The notes: generated by a model from the sequence alone, not told the origin. 64,000 nucleotides of DNA from Streptomyces sp. NBC_01264 (GCF_026340675.1 NZ_JAPEOX010000001.1:744001-808000), one strand, 5' to 3'; positions 35,540 to 45,611 are shown, counted from the stretch's first letter. Numbers and translations: made by a program.

Positions 35540-36373
35540 TCAGGCGTCCCCGTCCTGCTGCCGGCCCTCGCCGCGGGCCCCGGGTGCGTCGGTCGCCGCC
35601 GGGTCCAGGATCCGGTTGAGGAACTCCCTGGTCCGCTCGTGCCGGGGATCCCCCACCACCTGGGCGGCCGGCCCGTGCTCGACGACGACTCCGCCGTCCA
35701 TGAACACGACCCGGTCCGCGACCTCGCGGGCGAAGCTCATCTCGTGGGTGACGACCATCATCGTCATGCCCTCGCCCGCCAGGACCCGCATCACCGCCAG
35801 TACCTCACCGACGAGTTCGGGGTCCAGCGCCGAGGTCGGCTCGTCGAAGAGCATCACCTCCGGGCCCATCGACAGGGCCCTGGCGATCGCCACCCGCTGC
35901 TGCTGGCCGCCGGACAACTGGGCGGGGTACGCCTCGGACTTGTCGGTCAGGCCTACACGGGCGAGGTTCTTCACGGCCACGGCCTCGGCCTCGGCGCGGC
36001 CCCGGCGCAGGACGCGGCGCTGGGGCAGGCTGAGGTTGTCGCGCACGCTCAGGTGCGGGAACAGGTTGAACTGCTGGAAGACCATCCCGATGCGGCGGCG
36101 TACGGCGTCGATGTCGACGTCCGGGTCGGTGACCTCGGTGCCACCGACGAAGACGCGGCCCTCGCTGGGCTCTTCGAGCAGGTTCACACAGCGCAGCAGC
36201 GTCGATTTCCCCGAGCCGGAGGGCCCGATGACGCACACCACCTCGCCGCGGGCGATCTCCAGGTCGATGCCGCGCAGGACGTGGTGGGCGCCGAAGGACT
36301 TGTGCAGTCCCTGGACCTCGATCTCCGGGCCGTCCGTGACCGTCGTGTCCACCGCTGGGGCCTCCTGTGGCAT
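35540..36373 (-). CDS. Polar amino acid ABC transporter ATPase
   Basis: A 277-residue GlnQ-type ATPase. Walker A is GPSGSGKST near residue 50, the signature [15 protein letters not shown] near 152, and Walker [13 protein letters not shown] near 177, with the H-loop [10 protein letters not shown]. The start is ATG 36373 behind GAGGAA, which overlaps the permease stop. The C-terminal 20 residues are a charged tail. Together with the permease and binding protein it forms a three-gene importer, transcribed in the order binding protein, permease, ATPase. Confidence 0.92.
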   Translation of the reverse strand: MPQEAPAVDTTVTDGPEIEVQGLHKSFGAHHVLRGIDLEIARGEVVCVIGPSGSGKSTLLRCVNLLEEPSEGRVFVGGTEVTDPDVDIDAVRRRIGMVFQQFNLFPHLSVRDNLSLPQRRVLRRGRAEAEAVAVKNLARVGLTDKSEAYPAQLSGGQQQRVAIARALSMGPEVMLFDEPTSALDPELVGEVLAVMRVLAGEGMTMMVVTHEMSFAREVADRVVFMDGGVVVEHGPAAQVVGDPRHERTREFLNRILDPAATDAPGARGEGRQQDGDA

Positions 36374-36380
36374 GTCTTCC

Positions 36381-37181
36381 TCACACGGCCTTGTCCGCGC
36401 GGGCCTCCAGGCGGCGCACCACGAAGCTCAGCGGCACGGTCACCAGGAGGTAGCACAGGCCCGCGACCAGGATCGGGGTGGAATTGGCGGTCTGGCTGGC
36501 GAGGTCCCGCCCGAACTTGGTCAGTTCGCGCTCCGACAGCGTCACGCCGAGGAACAGCACGAGCGAGGAGTCCTTGAACAGCAGGACGAGTTCGTTGGTG
36601 AGGGGCGGGATCACGATGCGGAAGGCCTGCGGGATGACGATCGAGACCATGGCGCGCGCGTGCGAGAAGCCCAGCGAACGGGCCGCCTCCATCTGCCCCT
36701 TGGGTACGGCCTGGATGCCGGCCCGAATCGTTTCCGCCATGTAGGCGGCGGCCACCAGTCCCAGCCCGATCGCGACCTTGCCGTACGTGCCGCCCGGGAT
36801 CTCCGTACCGGGGAACGCCAGGGGCACCGCCACGCCCACGAAGATGAAGATCAGCAGCGCCGGGAGCCCCCGGAACAGCTCGATGTAGACGCTCGCGACC
36901 CACCGGTACGGGGCCACGGAGGACAGTCTCATCATGGCGATGACCAGGCCGAGGACCAGCCCGAGGAGGAACCCGGACGTCGTGTAGATCACCGTGTTGC
37001 GCAGGGCCGTGGTGATGATGTCCGGGAAGAGCCGCAGCGCCAGGTCCTTCTGGGCGAACTGGTTCTGCAGCCTCCCCCAGTCCGCGGAGACGGCGATCAG
37101 CACCAGTACCGCGGCGAAGAGCGCGTACTGCAGTCCCTGCGAGACCCGGCGGCGCTGGCGCCGGGTCAGCCGGGAGGTCAC
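36381..37181 (-). CDS. Polar amino acid ABC transporter permease
   Basis: A 266-residue inner-membrane permease of the HisM/GlnP type. The EAA loop is visible as [30 protein letters not shown]. About five hydrophobic helices surround it; the first is [14 protein letters not shown]. The start is GTG 37181, overlapping the binding-protein stop by four bases. Only one permease gene is present, so the channel should be a homodimer. Confidence 0.9.
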   Translation of the reverse strand: MTSRLTRRQRRRVSQGLQYALFAAVLVLIAVSADWGRLQNQFAQKDLALRLFPDIITTALRNTVIYTTSGFLLGLVLGLVIAMMRLSSVAPYRWVASVYIELFRGLPALLIFIFVGVAVPLAFPGTEIPGGTYGKVAIGLGLVAAAYMAETIRAGIQAVPKGQMEAARSLGFSHARAMVSIVIPQAFRIVIPPLTNELVLLFKDSSLVLFLGVTLSERELTKFGRDLASQTANSTPILVAGLCYLLVTVPLSFVVRRLEARADKAV

Positions 37182-38020
37182 GGGGTGGTCTGGGGCAGCG
37201 GGCCGATCCACTGCTCGTAGAGCTTCTTGTAGGTGCCGTCGGCCTTGGCGTCGGTGATGGCCTTGTCGATCGCCGCCACGAGGGCGGTGTTGCCCTTCTT
37301 CACCGAGAAGCCGTACTGCTCGCCCGTCTCGATGTTCTGTCCGAGGGTGAACTCGGCTGCGTTCTTGGGGTCCTTGAGCCAGCCCTGCACCACGGGGTAG
37401 TCGATGACGATCGCGTCCACCTGGCCGGTGCGCAGTCCGTTGAGCACCGCGTCCGAGCTCTCGAAGGCGACGGGGTCGAAGCCCTGGGCCTTGGCGTAGC
37501 TCTCGCCGGTGGTCTCGGCCTGCGCGCCCAGCTTCTTCGACTTCGCCTTGAGGTCGGCGAGCGAGGTGACGCCGCTCTTCTTGGTGGCGAGCAGTGCCTG
37601 CGTGGCGTCGAAGTAGGGGACGGAGAAGTCGACGTTCTTCTTGCGCTCGTCGGTGATCGTCATACCGGCGGCCGCGAGGTCGCATTCGCCGGAGTTCAGG
37701 AAGGCGCCGGTCTTGAAGTTCTCGAAGGGGGTGTCGAGGATCTTCTGCTCCACCTTGAGCCGGGTCGCCACCAGGTCGACCAGGGCCACGTCGAAACCGA
37801 CGACCTTGCCGTCCTTCTCGAACTGGAACGGCGGATAGGGCAGGTGGGTGCAGGTGGTCAGCTTGCCCTTCTCCACGACGGGCACCCCACCGGCCGCCTC
37901 GCCCGGGCCATCACCGCCCGAGGAACATCCCGCGACGAGGAACGCACCCGCGGCCGCGGCGCCGACGCGGATTCGGAGGCTGCCGGGGCGCGTGCGGTTT
38001 CCTCTGGCCGTCCGGAACAC
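37178..38020 (-). CDS. Amino acid ABC transporter substrate-binding lipoprotein
   Basis: A 280-residue family 3 solute-binding protein. It is a lipoprotein: GAFLVAGCSS with Cys32. The mature part has LPYPPFQFEKDGKVVGFDVALVDLVA, CDLAAAGMTITDERKKNVDFSVPYF and QVDAIVIDYPVVQGW, typical of glutamate/glutamine/basic amino acid binding proteins. The start is GTG 38020, seven bases after TGGAGG. It is first in the operon; its promoter should lie in 38021-38215. The exact ligand is not readable. Confidence 0.9.
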   Translation of the reverse strand: MFRTARGNRTRPGSLRIRVGAAAAGAFLVAGCSSGGDGPGEAAGGVPVVEKGKLTTCTHLPYPPFQFEKDGKVVGFDVALVDLVATRLKVEQKILDTPFENFKTGAFLNSGECDLAAAGMTITDERKKNVDFSVPYFDATQALLATKKSGVTSLADLKAKSKKLGAQAETTGESYAKAQGFDPVAFESSDAVLNGLRTGQVDAIVIDYPVVQGWLKDPKNAAEFTLGQNIETGEQYGFSVKKGNTALVAAIDKAITDAKADGTYKKLYEQWIGPLPQTTP

Positions 38021-38215
38021 GGTTGACCTCCACGGGTGCGGGTCGAGCAGCGATCACGGACGGGACCGTCCGCGGCGATCGTAAGGCACGGGCGGTGCCC
38101 GCTCAGGGATCTTCCGCCATGCGTTGCGGGGACGCCAGCGCGGATCCGGCCATGATCGCCCGGCTGCCCGGAGGGGCCGGTCGGACCGCGCTCGTGACGG
38201 TGGCGCCCCGCGGCC

Positions 38216-38241
38216 GGGGCGGGTCCGTGCGGACCCGCCCC
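38216..38241 (-). terminator. Terminator of the peptide ABC operon
   Basis: GGGGCGGGTCCG and CGGACCCGCCCC pair perfectly over 12 bp around a minimal TG centre, four bases after the stop codon at 38246. It closes the minus-strand operon that starts at 43713. Confidence 0.8.
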
Positions 38242-38245
38242 GGCA

Positions 38246-39148
38246 TCAGGCCCCCGCAGCCGCCGGCGCCGTGAGCGGGTCCAGCTCGCGCCGGCGCCGG
38301 CTGATCGAGTCGGGGTCCCAGCCCGGACGGGGTACGGAGGCCAGCAGCAACCGGGTGTAAGGGTGCTGGGGGTCGGTGAGGAGCTCGTCGACCGGACGGT
38401 GTTCCATCGTCCGGCCGCGGTACATGACGAGCGCCTCGTCGCAGACGTAGCGGACGACGGCCAGGTCGTGGCTGACGAAGACCAGGCCGATCCCGGTGTC
38501 GCGCCGGATGTCCGACAGCAGGTTGAGCACCTGCGCCTGCACGGACACGTCCAGGGCGGACACCGCCTCGTCGAGCACCAGGACGGCCGGTTCCACGGCC
38601 AGTGCCCTGGCGATCGCGGCGCGCTGGCGCTGCCCGCCGGAGAGCCGGCGGGGCAGGGCGCCGGCCTCGCGGTCGCCGAGGCCCACCTGGGCCAGCAGTT
38701 CCCGTACCCGTGCGGTCCGGGCCGTCCGGTCGGACAGGCCGTGCAGCCTGAGGACGCCGTCGACGGTCTCGCCGATGCTCAGCCGCGCGTCCAGGGAGAG
38801 GTAGGGGTCCTGGAAGACGATCTGGACCGCCTTGGCACGGGCCAGCCGGGCCGGCCTCCCCCGTACGGAGGCCGCCAGCGGCCGGCCCTGGACCAGGATC
38901 TCGCCCGCGTCGGGGCGTTCCAGGCCGATCAGCATCCGGGCGGTGGTGGTCTTGCCCGAACCGGATTCACCCACGATGCCGAGGGCTCCTCCGGCCCGCA
39001 CGGAGAACGACAGGTCGTCGACGGCGATCACCTCCGTCCCGCCGGTCCGGTAGGTCTTGCGCAGTCCGGTCACCCGGAGGAGCTCCGGGGCGGTCTTCTT
39101 CCCTGGCTCGGCGCCCTTGCCGGTGTCGGTGTCGGTGCGGGTGCTCAA
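38246..39148 (-). CDS. Peptide-type ABC transporter ATPase (OppF/DppF-like)
   Basis: A 300-residue ATPase. Walker A GESGSGKTT near residue 59, signature LSGGQRQRAAIARAL near 168, Walker B LVLDEAVSALD near 189. The C-terminal LTDPQHPYTRLLLASVPRPGWD is the oligopeptide-family tail. The start is TTG 39148, overlapping the preceding gene's TGA and supported by GAGGAGGACCG; ATG is not available nearby. Last gene of a five-gene importer. Confidence 0.9.
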   Translation of the reverse strand: MSTRTDTDTGKGAEPGKKTAPELLRVTGLRKTYRTGGTEVIAVDDLSFSVRAGGALGIVGESGSGKTTTARMLIGLERPDAGEILVQGRPLAASVRGRPARLARAKAVQIVFQDPYLSLDARLSIGETVDGVLRLHGLSDRTARTARVRELLAQVGLGDREAGALPRRLSGGQRQRAAIARALAVEPAVLVLDEAVSALDVSVQAQVLNLLSDIRRDTGIGLVFVSHDLAVVRYVCDEALVMYRGRTMEHRPVDELLTDPQHPYTRLLLASVPRPGWDPDSISRRRRELDPLTAPAAAGA

Positions 39149-40167
39149 CGGTCCTCCTCGGACGCGAACTCGGGCGCGAGCTCGGACGCGAACTCGGGCA
39201 CCAACTCTGGCGCGACTTCGGCGGCGCGGTGGCAGGCGACCTCGGCCGGGCCGTGCCGCAGGAGCTCGGGCGGGGACTGGTCGCAGCGACCCGGTTCGGC
39301 GAACCGGCAGCGGGGTGCGAAGGCGCAGCCGGACGCCGACTCCAGCAGGCCCATCGGGGCGCCGGGGATGGGGGTGAGGCGAGCGAGGGGGCCTTCGAGG
39401 GGCGGGGAGGAGCCGAGCAGGCCCGCGGTGTAGGGGTGTCGCGGGGAGGCGAAGAGTTCCGCCACGGGCGCCGTTTCGACGATCCGGCCCGCGTACATGA
39501 CGTAGATCCGGTCGCTGACGGAGGCGGCGAGCTCGATGTCATGGGTGATGAGGAGGAGTCCGAGGCCGCGTTCGCGCTGGAGCCGGCCGAGGACGGCCAG
39601 GATCTCGGCCTGGGTGCTGACGTCGAGCGCGGTGGTCGGCTCGTCGCAGAGCAGGAGCTTGGGTTCGGCGGTGAGGGCCGCGGCGATCACGACACGCTGG
39701 AGCATGCCACCGGAGAGCTCGTGCGGGAACTGGTTCAGGTGGCGGACCGGGTCGGGCAGGCCGACCGCGTCGAGCAGTTCGGCGGCCCTGACGTTCGCCC
39801 GGGCCCTGGACCAGCCGTGCACCAGGCGCAGCGGTTCGGTGAGGAAGTCCCCGACCCGGCGGACCGGGTTGATGGCGGCCCGGGGGTCCTGGTAGATCAT
39901 CGCGGCCTTGTTCGTGCGCACCTCGCGCAGGCTCGCGGGGCCGGCGCCGACCAGGTCGGTCCCCTCCACGCGGACCCGGCCGCCGATCTCGGCGCCCTGC
40001 GGGAACAGGCCGAGGGCGGCGCGGGCGGTCACGGACTTGCCCGAGCCGGATTCGCCGACCAGGGCGACGACCTCACCGGCCGAGACGGTGAGGCCGACGC
40101 CGTCGAGGAGGGGGCGGGCCATCGCGGGGAGGGTGACGCGCAGGGCTTCGTAGTCGAGCAGTGTCAT
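39145..40167 (-). CDS. Peptide-type ABC transporter ATPase (OppD/DppD-like)
   Basis: A 340-residue ATPase. Walker A GESGSGKSV near residue 39, signature LSGGMLQRVVIAAAL near 157, Walker B LLLCDEPTTALD near 178. The oligopeptide-type cysteine-rich tail CAFAPRCRFAEPGRCDQ is near residue 289. It then ends with a repeated ELVPEFAS/ELAPEFAS motif produced by a short tandem DNA repeat (about 39150-39210). The start is ATG 40167, overlapping the upstream permease stop. Confidence 0.9.
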   Translation of the reverse strand: MTLLDYEALRVTLPAMARPLLDGVGLTVSAGEVVALVGESGSGKSVTARAALGLFPQGAEIGGRVRVEGTDLVGAGPASLREVRTNKAAMIYQDPRAAINPVRRVGDFLTEPLRLVHGWSRARANVRAAELLDAVGLPDPVRHLNQFPHELSGGMLQRVVIAAALTAEPKLLLCDEPTTALDVSTQAEILAVLGRLQRERGLGLLLITHDIELAASVSDRIYVMYAGRIVETAPVAELFASPRHPYTAGLLGSSPPLEGPLARLTPIPGAPMGLLESASGCAFAPRCRFAEPGRCDQSPPELLRHGPAEVACHRAAEVAPELVPEFASELAPEFASEEDR

Positions 40168-41054
40168 TGGGAGTCCCTCCCCGCGAGCCGGTCGCCGAGG
40201 TCTTCCCCGACGACGTTGAAGGCGACCACGACCAGCACGACCGCCACGGCCGGCGCGATCGCGGAGAGCGGCTGCCCTTGCAGGACGGCCGCCTGCCCCT
40301 GGTTGATCATGGCTCCCCAGTCGGGGGTGGGCGGCTGTACGCCGAGGCCGAGGAAGGAGAGGGCGGCGAGGTCGAGCAGCGCGTAGCCGAAGTTCACCGT
40401 CGACTGGGCGAGCAGCGTCGGCGAGATGTTGGGCAGCAGCCTGCGGACGGTGACGTACAGGGGCGAGTGGCCCTGCACCTGGTAGGCGGCGACGTAGGGC
40501 CGGGACTTCTCCCGGACGGCCAGGCCCCGTACGAGGCGTGCGGTGTACGGCATGTAGGCGATGGCCATGGCGATCACCGGGGCCGTCATCCCCTTGCCGA
40601 ACAGGGCCACCGCGAGGATCGCGAGGAGCAGCGCCGGGAAGGCGAACAGGACGTCGAGGACCCGGCCGACGGCGGTGTCGATCCAGCCCCCGCGCCAGGC
40701 GGTGAACAGGCCGACGGCGACGCCGAGGACCGTGGAGAACAGGACGACCGCGAGCGGACCGGCCAGGCTGGTCCGGGTACCGGCCAGCAGCGCCGAGAGG
40801 GTGTCGTGGCCGCCCTGGTCGGTGCCCAGCCAGTGCTGGGCGCTCGGTCCCAGGAGGGTGTCGCCGAGCTGTCCGAAGGTGGGGTCGTACGGGGCGATCC
40901 AGGGTCCGAGCAGTGCGATGAGGACGAACAGGACGAGGAGCGCCAGGCAGGTCCGCTGGAGCCGGCCGCCGCCGAGGCGGCGCAGCCGGGCGAGCGGGTC
41001 GCGCCGGGTACGAGGGGTGAGGGGCGCGGCGCCCGCTTCGGAAAGGGTGCTCAT
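40164..41054 (-). CDS. Peptide-type ABC transporter permease (DppC-like)
   Basis: A 296-residue permease. The N-terminal DPLARLRRLGGGRLQRTCLALLVLFVLIALLGPWIAPYDP is the standard OppC-type N-region, followed by HWLGTDQGGHDTLSALLAGTRTSL. The EAA-like loop is VRGLAVREKSRPYVAAYQVQGHSPLYVTVRRLLPN. The start is ATG 41054, overlapping the DppB-like gene's stop by four bases. Confidence 0.9.
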   Translation of the reverse strand: MSTLSEAGAAPLTPRTRRDPLARLRRLGGGRLQRTCLALLVLFVLIALLGPWIAPYDPTFGQLGDTLLGPSAQHWLGTDQGGHDTLSALLAGTRTSLAGPLAVVLFSTVLGVAVGLFTAWRGGWIDTAVGRVLDVLFAFPALLLAILAVALFGKGMTAPVIAMAIAYMPYTARLVRGLAVREKSRPYVAAYQVQGHSPLYVTVRRLLPNISPTLLAQSTVNFGYALLDLAALSFLGLGVQPPTPDWGAMINQGQAAVLQGQPLSAIAPAVAVVLVVVAFNVVGEDLGDRLAGRDSQ

Positions 41055-42031
41055 CGGGCGCTCCCCGCTGCCGCCGTGCGCGGATCGATCAGTGGCAGGA
41101 CCAGGTCCACGAGGGCGTTGACGACGACGAAGGCGGCGACCACGAGCAGCACGACGGCCTGGACGACCTGGAAGTCGAGCTGGTCGACGGACTGCACCAG
41201 CAGGGAGCCCACGCCGGACATTCCGAAGGCGGTCTCGACGATCGCGGTGCTGACGAGCATGCCGGAGACCAGGAGGGCGGAGACGGTGACGATCGGTCCG
41301 AGCGCGTTGCGCAGGACGTGCCGGCGGATGACGGTCCGCCGTGGCGCTCCGCGGCTCAGCGCGACCTCCACGTGGTCGCGGCCCAGTTCGTCGAGCATGG
41401 CCGAGCGGGTCACCCGGGTCACCAGGGCCGTGAAGGTGACGGACAGGGCCGCCGCGGGGAGGATCACGTGGTGCAGCCGGTCCATGAGGCCCTCGCCGTT
41501 CCCGATGGTGGGGAACCATCCCAGCTGCACCCCGAACACCGACCTGAGCAGCAGGGCGGCGACGAAGGCCGGCGCCGCCGCGCCCACCGTGACGAGCAGC
41601 ATCAGGGAGCGGTCGGTGCGCGAGCCCCGGCGCAGCGCGCCGACGATGCCGGAGCCGATGCCGAACACGGCGATCATCAGGCCGGAGACGGCGATCAGCA
41701 GCAGGGAGGAGGGCAGGCGCGACCAGATGACGGAGGAGACGTCCTGGTGGAAGAGGTAGGAGCGGCCGAGGTCGCCGTGCAGCACCCCTTCGAGCCAGTT
41801 CCAGTACCGGACCAGGAAGGGTTCGTCGAAGCCGTACTGACTGCGCAGCGCGGCGAGGTCCTCGGGGCTGGGGCTGCGTCCCTTGATGAGGAAGCTCGCC
41901 GGGTCGCCGGGGGCGAGGAAGAGGGAGGAGAAGACGAGGAAGGAAGTGACGAGCAGGGTCGCCGCCATGCCGGCCAGGCGCCGCAGCACCCGTACGGCGC
42001 AGGTGGTCGCGGCCGTCGCCGCGGCCGTCAT
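41051..42031 (-). CDS. Peptide-type ABC transporter permease (DppB-like)
   Basis: A 326-residue permease with six predicted helices. VLRRLAGMAATLLVTSFLVFSSLFLAPGDPASFL is the standard N-region. The loop RVTRSAMLDELGRDHVEVALSRGAPRRTVIRRHVLRNAL is the cytoplasmic coupling segment. The start is ATG 42031, overlapping the binding-protein stop by four bases. Confidence 0.9.
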   Translation of the reverse strand: MTAAATAATTCAVRVLRRLAGMAATLLVTSFLVFSSLFLAPGDPASFLIKGRSPSPEDLAALRSQYGFDEPFLVRYWNWLEGVLHGDLGRSYLFHQDVSSVIWSRLPSSLLLIAVSGLMIAVFGIGSGIVGALRRGSRTDRSLMLLVTVGAAAPAFVAALLLRSVFGVQLGWFPTIGNGEGLMDRLHHVILPAAALSVTFTALVTRVTRSAMLDELGRDHVEVALSRGAPRRTVIRRHVLRNALGPIVTVSALLVSGMLVSTAIVETAFGMSGVGSLLVQSVDQLDFQVVQAVVLLVVAAFVVVNALVDLVLPLIDPRTAAAGSAR

Positions 42032-43713
42032 CCCTTGGCTCCGATCTCGGCCGCCCACGGGTAGTAGAGGTAGGCGATGGAGGGCTGGACGCCGGTGATC
42101 TTCTTGCCCATGAAGACGCTGACGGGGAGGGTGTAGAGGGGTAGCCAGGGCAGTTCGCGCGAGGCGATCTGCTGCGCCTCGGCGTTGGCGGCCGCGTGCT
42201 GGGCGGGGTCGTAGGCCCCGACGGCCTTCTCGACGGCGGCGTCGAAGGCCGGGTCGGACCAGTTGCCGTAGTTGCTGAAGGCTCCGGTCTCCAGCGAGGC
42301 GAACATGTCCAGCGGGTCGGTGATGGACGTGTACCAGAAGGTGAGGAAGAGGTCGATGCCCTCGCGCGCCGCGGGGTCGGTGAAGAGGGTCGTGTACTTC
42401 TCCGCGGAGAGGGAGTCGATCCGCGGCTTCAGTCCGATGGCGGTGGCGGCCTGGGCTACGGCCTGGGTGATGATCGTGGTCTGCGAGTCCAGCGGGCTGG
42501 TCGCGATCACGACCTCCTGGCCGTTGACTCCGGCCTCGGCGGCGAGCGCCTTGGCCTTGGCCGGGTCGTACGGGTACTTCGGCAGGTCCTTCAGGAGCGC
42601 TTCGCGGGTCGCTGGGGGCGCGTCGGCCCACAGGTTGTCGGTGACGAGCGAGTCGGAGACCTCGCCGACCCCGCCGGCGCCGGCCTTGACGATGCCCTTG
42701 CGGTCGATGGCCATCAGGAGGGCCTGGCGGACCTTGGGGTCGCCGAGGGGGCCCTTGAGGTTGGCGACCACCTCGTCGGCGACGGTGGTGTTGCGGCCGA
42801 AGTAGAGCTTTCCGGCCTGGGTGGAGCCCAGTTGGGCGTAGGCGTTCGGCGGGACCATCCAGCCGCCGTCGACCTCCCCGCTCTGGAAGGCGTTGACCCG
42901 GGTGGTGGCATCGGCGAGGAAGACGAACTTCACCTCGCCGGACTTGGCCTTCCGTTCCTGGTTCCAGTACCCGTCGAACCGCTTGAGGGTGAGGGACTGG
43001 CCGGAGGTCCACGATCCGAAGGAGAAGGGGCCGGTGCAGTTCACGCCGGTCTGCGGATTGCCGTAGTCCTTGCCGGACTTGGCCAGGGTGGCGGCGGACT
43101 CCACGGTGCCGGGGCCCGCGGCCAGGTACTTGTTGAAGGTGGAGTCCGGCTTGGTCAGGGTGACGGTGACTTCCATCGGGCCGGTCTTGTCGATGGACTT
43201 GACGTTCTTGTACTGGTTCGCCCAGACGCTGGCGGTCTCCGGGTCGAGGTTGCGGCTCAGGGAGGCGACGACGTCGTCGGCGGTGAGCGCCGTCCCGTCG
43301 TGGAAGCGCACGCCGGGGCGGATCTGGTAGACCCAGGTGGTGGGCGCGGGGTTGGTGTACGAGGCCGCGAGCCCGGGGGAGGTCGTCAGGTCGGGGTTCC
43401 AGCGCAGCAGGCTCTCGCAGACGTTGGAGAGGATCTGGTTGGGCGGGAAGTCGAAGGAGTACGCGTAGTCGATGGTGGTCGGCTCCGCGTAGACGGACCA
43501 GGTGAAGGAGTTCACGTTCCCGGTGGTGGCGGGCGTCTTGTCCGTGATCCGGTACGCGGCGGCGCGGTCCGCGTCCTTGTCGGCGGCGGCGCCGCTGCAG
43601 GCGCTCGTGACGAGGAGGGCGGCCGAGGCGAGGGCGGCGGCCGCGGCCTGGCGGATGCGGCTGTGGGTGCGGCGGCCGCGGTTCAGCGGGGATCCCGATC
43701 GGGCGGATGACAT
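42028..43713 (-). CDS. Peptide-type ABC transporter substrate-binding lipoprotein
   Basis: A 561-residue family 5 solute-binding lipoprotein, lipidated at Cys39 (LVTSACSG). The body has the typical layout: NQILSNVCESLLRWNPDLTTSPGLAASY, RPGVRFHDGTALTADDVVASL, NPQTGVNCTGPFSF and KVRQALLMAIDRKGI. The start is ATG 43713 behind CAGGGAG. First gene of the importer operon; the YtcJ-like amidohydrolase follows upstream on the same strand. The operon and amidohydrolase together suggest import and hydrolysis of a specific amide or peptide-like compound. Confidence 0.92.
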   Translation of the reverse strand: MSSARSGSPLNRGRRTHSRIRQAAAAALASAALLVTSACSGAAADKDADRAAAYRITDKTPATTGNVNSFTWSVYAEPTTIDYAYSFDFPPNQILSNVCESLLRWNPDLTTSPGLAASYTNPAPTTWVYQIRPGVRFHDGTALTADDVVASLSRNLDPETASVWANQYKNVKSIDKTGPMEVTVTLTKPDSTFNKYLAAGPGTVESAATLAKSGKDYGNPQTGVNCTGPFSFGSWTSGQSLTLKRFDGYWNQERKAKSGEVKFVFLADATTRVNAFQSGEVDGGWMVPPNAYAQLGSTQAGKLYFGRNTTVADEVVANLKGPLGDPKVRQALLMAIDRKGIVKAGAGGVGEVSDSLVTDNLWADAPPATREALLKDLPKYPYDPAKAKALAAEAGVNGQEVVIATSPLDSQTTIITQAVAQAATAIGLKPRIDSLSAEKYTTLFTDPAAREGIDLFLTFWYTSITDPLDMFASLETGAFSNYGNWSDPAFDAAVEKAVGAYDPAQHAAANAEAQQIASRELPWLPLYTLPVSVFMGKKITGVQPSIAYLYYPWAAEIGAKG

Positions 43714-43852
43714 CGTCTGGCTCCCTGAGGGATGAGCTCGGTGGGGTGGGTGACGCTCGGCCGGTGGCGGCCCGGCCGGTGGCGGTGCGGTGACGGTGCG
43801 GGGGGCGGTGCGGAGGGGGCGGTACGGGACGGGCGGCCTGGCGGCCGGGCGC

Positions 43853-45547
43853 TCAGTCGGTCGCGGCGAAGACCAGTTCGCCGTCGATGTACGTGCGCAG
43901 CACGCGGGTGTCGGCGATCTCCAGCGGGGGGTGGGCGAAGGGGTCCCGGTCGAGGACGACGAGGTCCGCGTACTTGCCCTCCTCGACGGTGCCGGTGACC
44001 TCGTCGAGGTGGTTCACCCACGCGCTGCCGGCGGTGTAGGCGGTGAGCGCCTGGGAGAGGGTGAGCGCCTGCTCGGGGAAGAAGGGCGGCGCCGGTTCGA
44101 AGGTCCCGGTGGCGCCCGGCGCCTCGTCGGGCACGGAGCGGTTGACGGCGACGTGGATGCCCCACAGCGGGTTGGGGCTGCTGACCGACCAGTCGCTGCC
44201 CGCGACCAGGCGGGCTCCGGCGCGCTGGAGGTCGCCGAACGGGTACTGGAGGCGGGCTCGTTCCGGGCCGAGGAAGGGGATCGTGAGCTCGTCCATCTGC
44301 GGTTCGTGCGCGGCCCACAGGGCCTGGATGTTGGCGGCCGCGTCCAGGCTCGCGAAGCGGGCGATGTCGTCCGGGTGGACGAGCTGGAGGTGGGCGAGGT
44401 GGTGGCGGTTGTCGTTGGCACCGTTGGTCTCGCGGGCCTCGGCGAGGGCGTCGAGCACCTCGCGGACGGCCCGGTCGCCCAGTGCGTGGAAGTGGATCTG
44501 GAAACCTGAGCGGTCGAGCCGCGACACCGCCTCGGTGAGCACCTTCGGATCGATGAAGCTGAGCCCGGAGTTCTTCGTGGCGCAGCCGCAGCCGTCGAGG
44601 TAGGGCTCCAGCATGCCGGCGGTGAAGTTCTCGGCGATGCCGTCCTGCATCATCTTCACGCTGGTGGCGTTGAAGCGGCCGGCCTGTCCGGTGCGGCGGC
44701 GCTCCTCGATGTCGGGTATCTGCTCCAGGCCGCGTTCGCGGTCCCACCACAGGGCGCCGACGACGCGGGCGCGCAGGGAGCCCTCGCGGGCGGCGCGCAG
44801 GTAGACGCCGTAGTTGTCGGGGTTGCCGGGGAAGGCGCCGATCATGGCGTCCTGCCAGCTGGTGACGCCGAGGGAGAAGAGGTGCTCCTGCGCCGCGAGC
44901 AGGCCGGCGAGCGCCTCGTCCGGGGTCGCGATGGGCACGTGGTGCGCCACCAGCTCCACGGCGCCCTCCTGGAGGGTGCCGGCCGGGGTTCCGTCCTCCT
45001 CCCGTTCGACCCGGCCGTCCGCCGGGTCGGGGGTGGTGCGGTCGACTCCCGCGGTCTCCAGGGCCCTGGTGTTGACCCAGGCTCCGTGGCCGTCGCGGTT
45101 GGTGAGCAGGACGGGCCGGTCCGGGACCACCACGTCGAGCAGGGCGCGGGTGGGCGTGCCTCCGGGGAAGACGTCCATCGACCAGCCGCCGCCGCGGATC
45201 CAGTCGGCGTCGGGGTGGGCGGCGGCGAATTCCGCGACCACCGCGAGGTAGCCCTCGACGGTTCGCTCCTCGCTCAGGTCGCAGCCGAGCATCTGGACGC
45301 CGGCCACGGCGGGGTGGACGTGGGCGTCCTGGAACCCGGGGACGAGGAGTCCTCCGGCGAGGTCGACGACCTCGGTGCCGGCGTCCGCGAGCGAGCGCAC
45401 GGCCGCCTCGTCGGCCACGGCGATGATCCGGCCGCCTCCGACGGCGACGGCGGCGTCGATCGGGGTGGGTGAGGTGCCGGTGAAGACCCGTCCCCCTACG
45501 AAGACGATGTCGGCACGCTGCCTGATCGGCTGCCTGGTATTGCCCAT
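43853..45547 (-). CDS. YtcJ-like amidohydrolase
   Basis: A 564-residue metal-dependent amidohydrolase of the YtcJ/imidazolonepropionase-like group. N-terminal ADIVFVGGRVFTG and GLLVPGFQDAHVHPAV (HxH metal ligands near residue 66), FHALGDRAV near 350, HLAHLQLVHPDD near 380, and GSDWSVSSPNPLWGIHVAVNR with the Asp ligand near 452. The start is ATG 45547, preceded by GAAGGATG. An extended frame upstream is not supported. No signal peptide. It lies between the divergent TetR gene and the peptide importer, so the three probably form one substrate-inducible unit. Confidence 0.88.
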   Translation of the reverse strand: MGNTRQPIRQRADIVFVGGRVFTGTSPTPIDAAVAVGGGRIIAVADEAAVRSLADAGTEVVDLAGGLLVPGFQDAHVHPAVAGVQMLGCDLSEERTVEGYLAVVAEFAAAHPDADWIRGGGWSMDVFPGGTPTRALLDVVVPDRPVLLTNRDGHGAWVNTRALETAGVDRTTPDPADGRVEREEDGTPAGTLQEGAVELVAHHVPIATPDEALAGLLAAQEHLFSLGVTSWQDAMIGAFPGNPDNYGVYLRAAREGSLRARVVGALWWDRERGLEQIPDIEERRRTGQAGRFNATSVKMMQDGIAENFTAGMLEPYLDGCGCATKNSGLSFIDPKVLTEAVSRLDRSGFQIHFHALGDRAVREVLDALAEARETNGANDNRHHLAHLQLVHPDDIARFASLDAAANIQALWAAHEPQMDELTIPFLGPERARLQYPFGDLQRAGARLVAGSDWSVSSPNPLWGIHVAVNRSVPDEAPGATGTFEPAPPFFPEQALTLSQALTAYTAGSAWVNHLDEVTGTVEEGKYADLVVLDRDPFAHPPLEIADTRVLRTYIDGELVFAATD

Positions 45548-45611
45548 CGACGCATCCTTCGGCTCGGCGGGCGAGGCCCGCACGGCTGGTTCGTTGAGGA
45601 GGAGTGAACGG

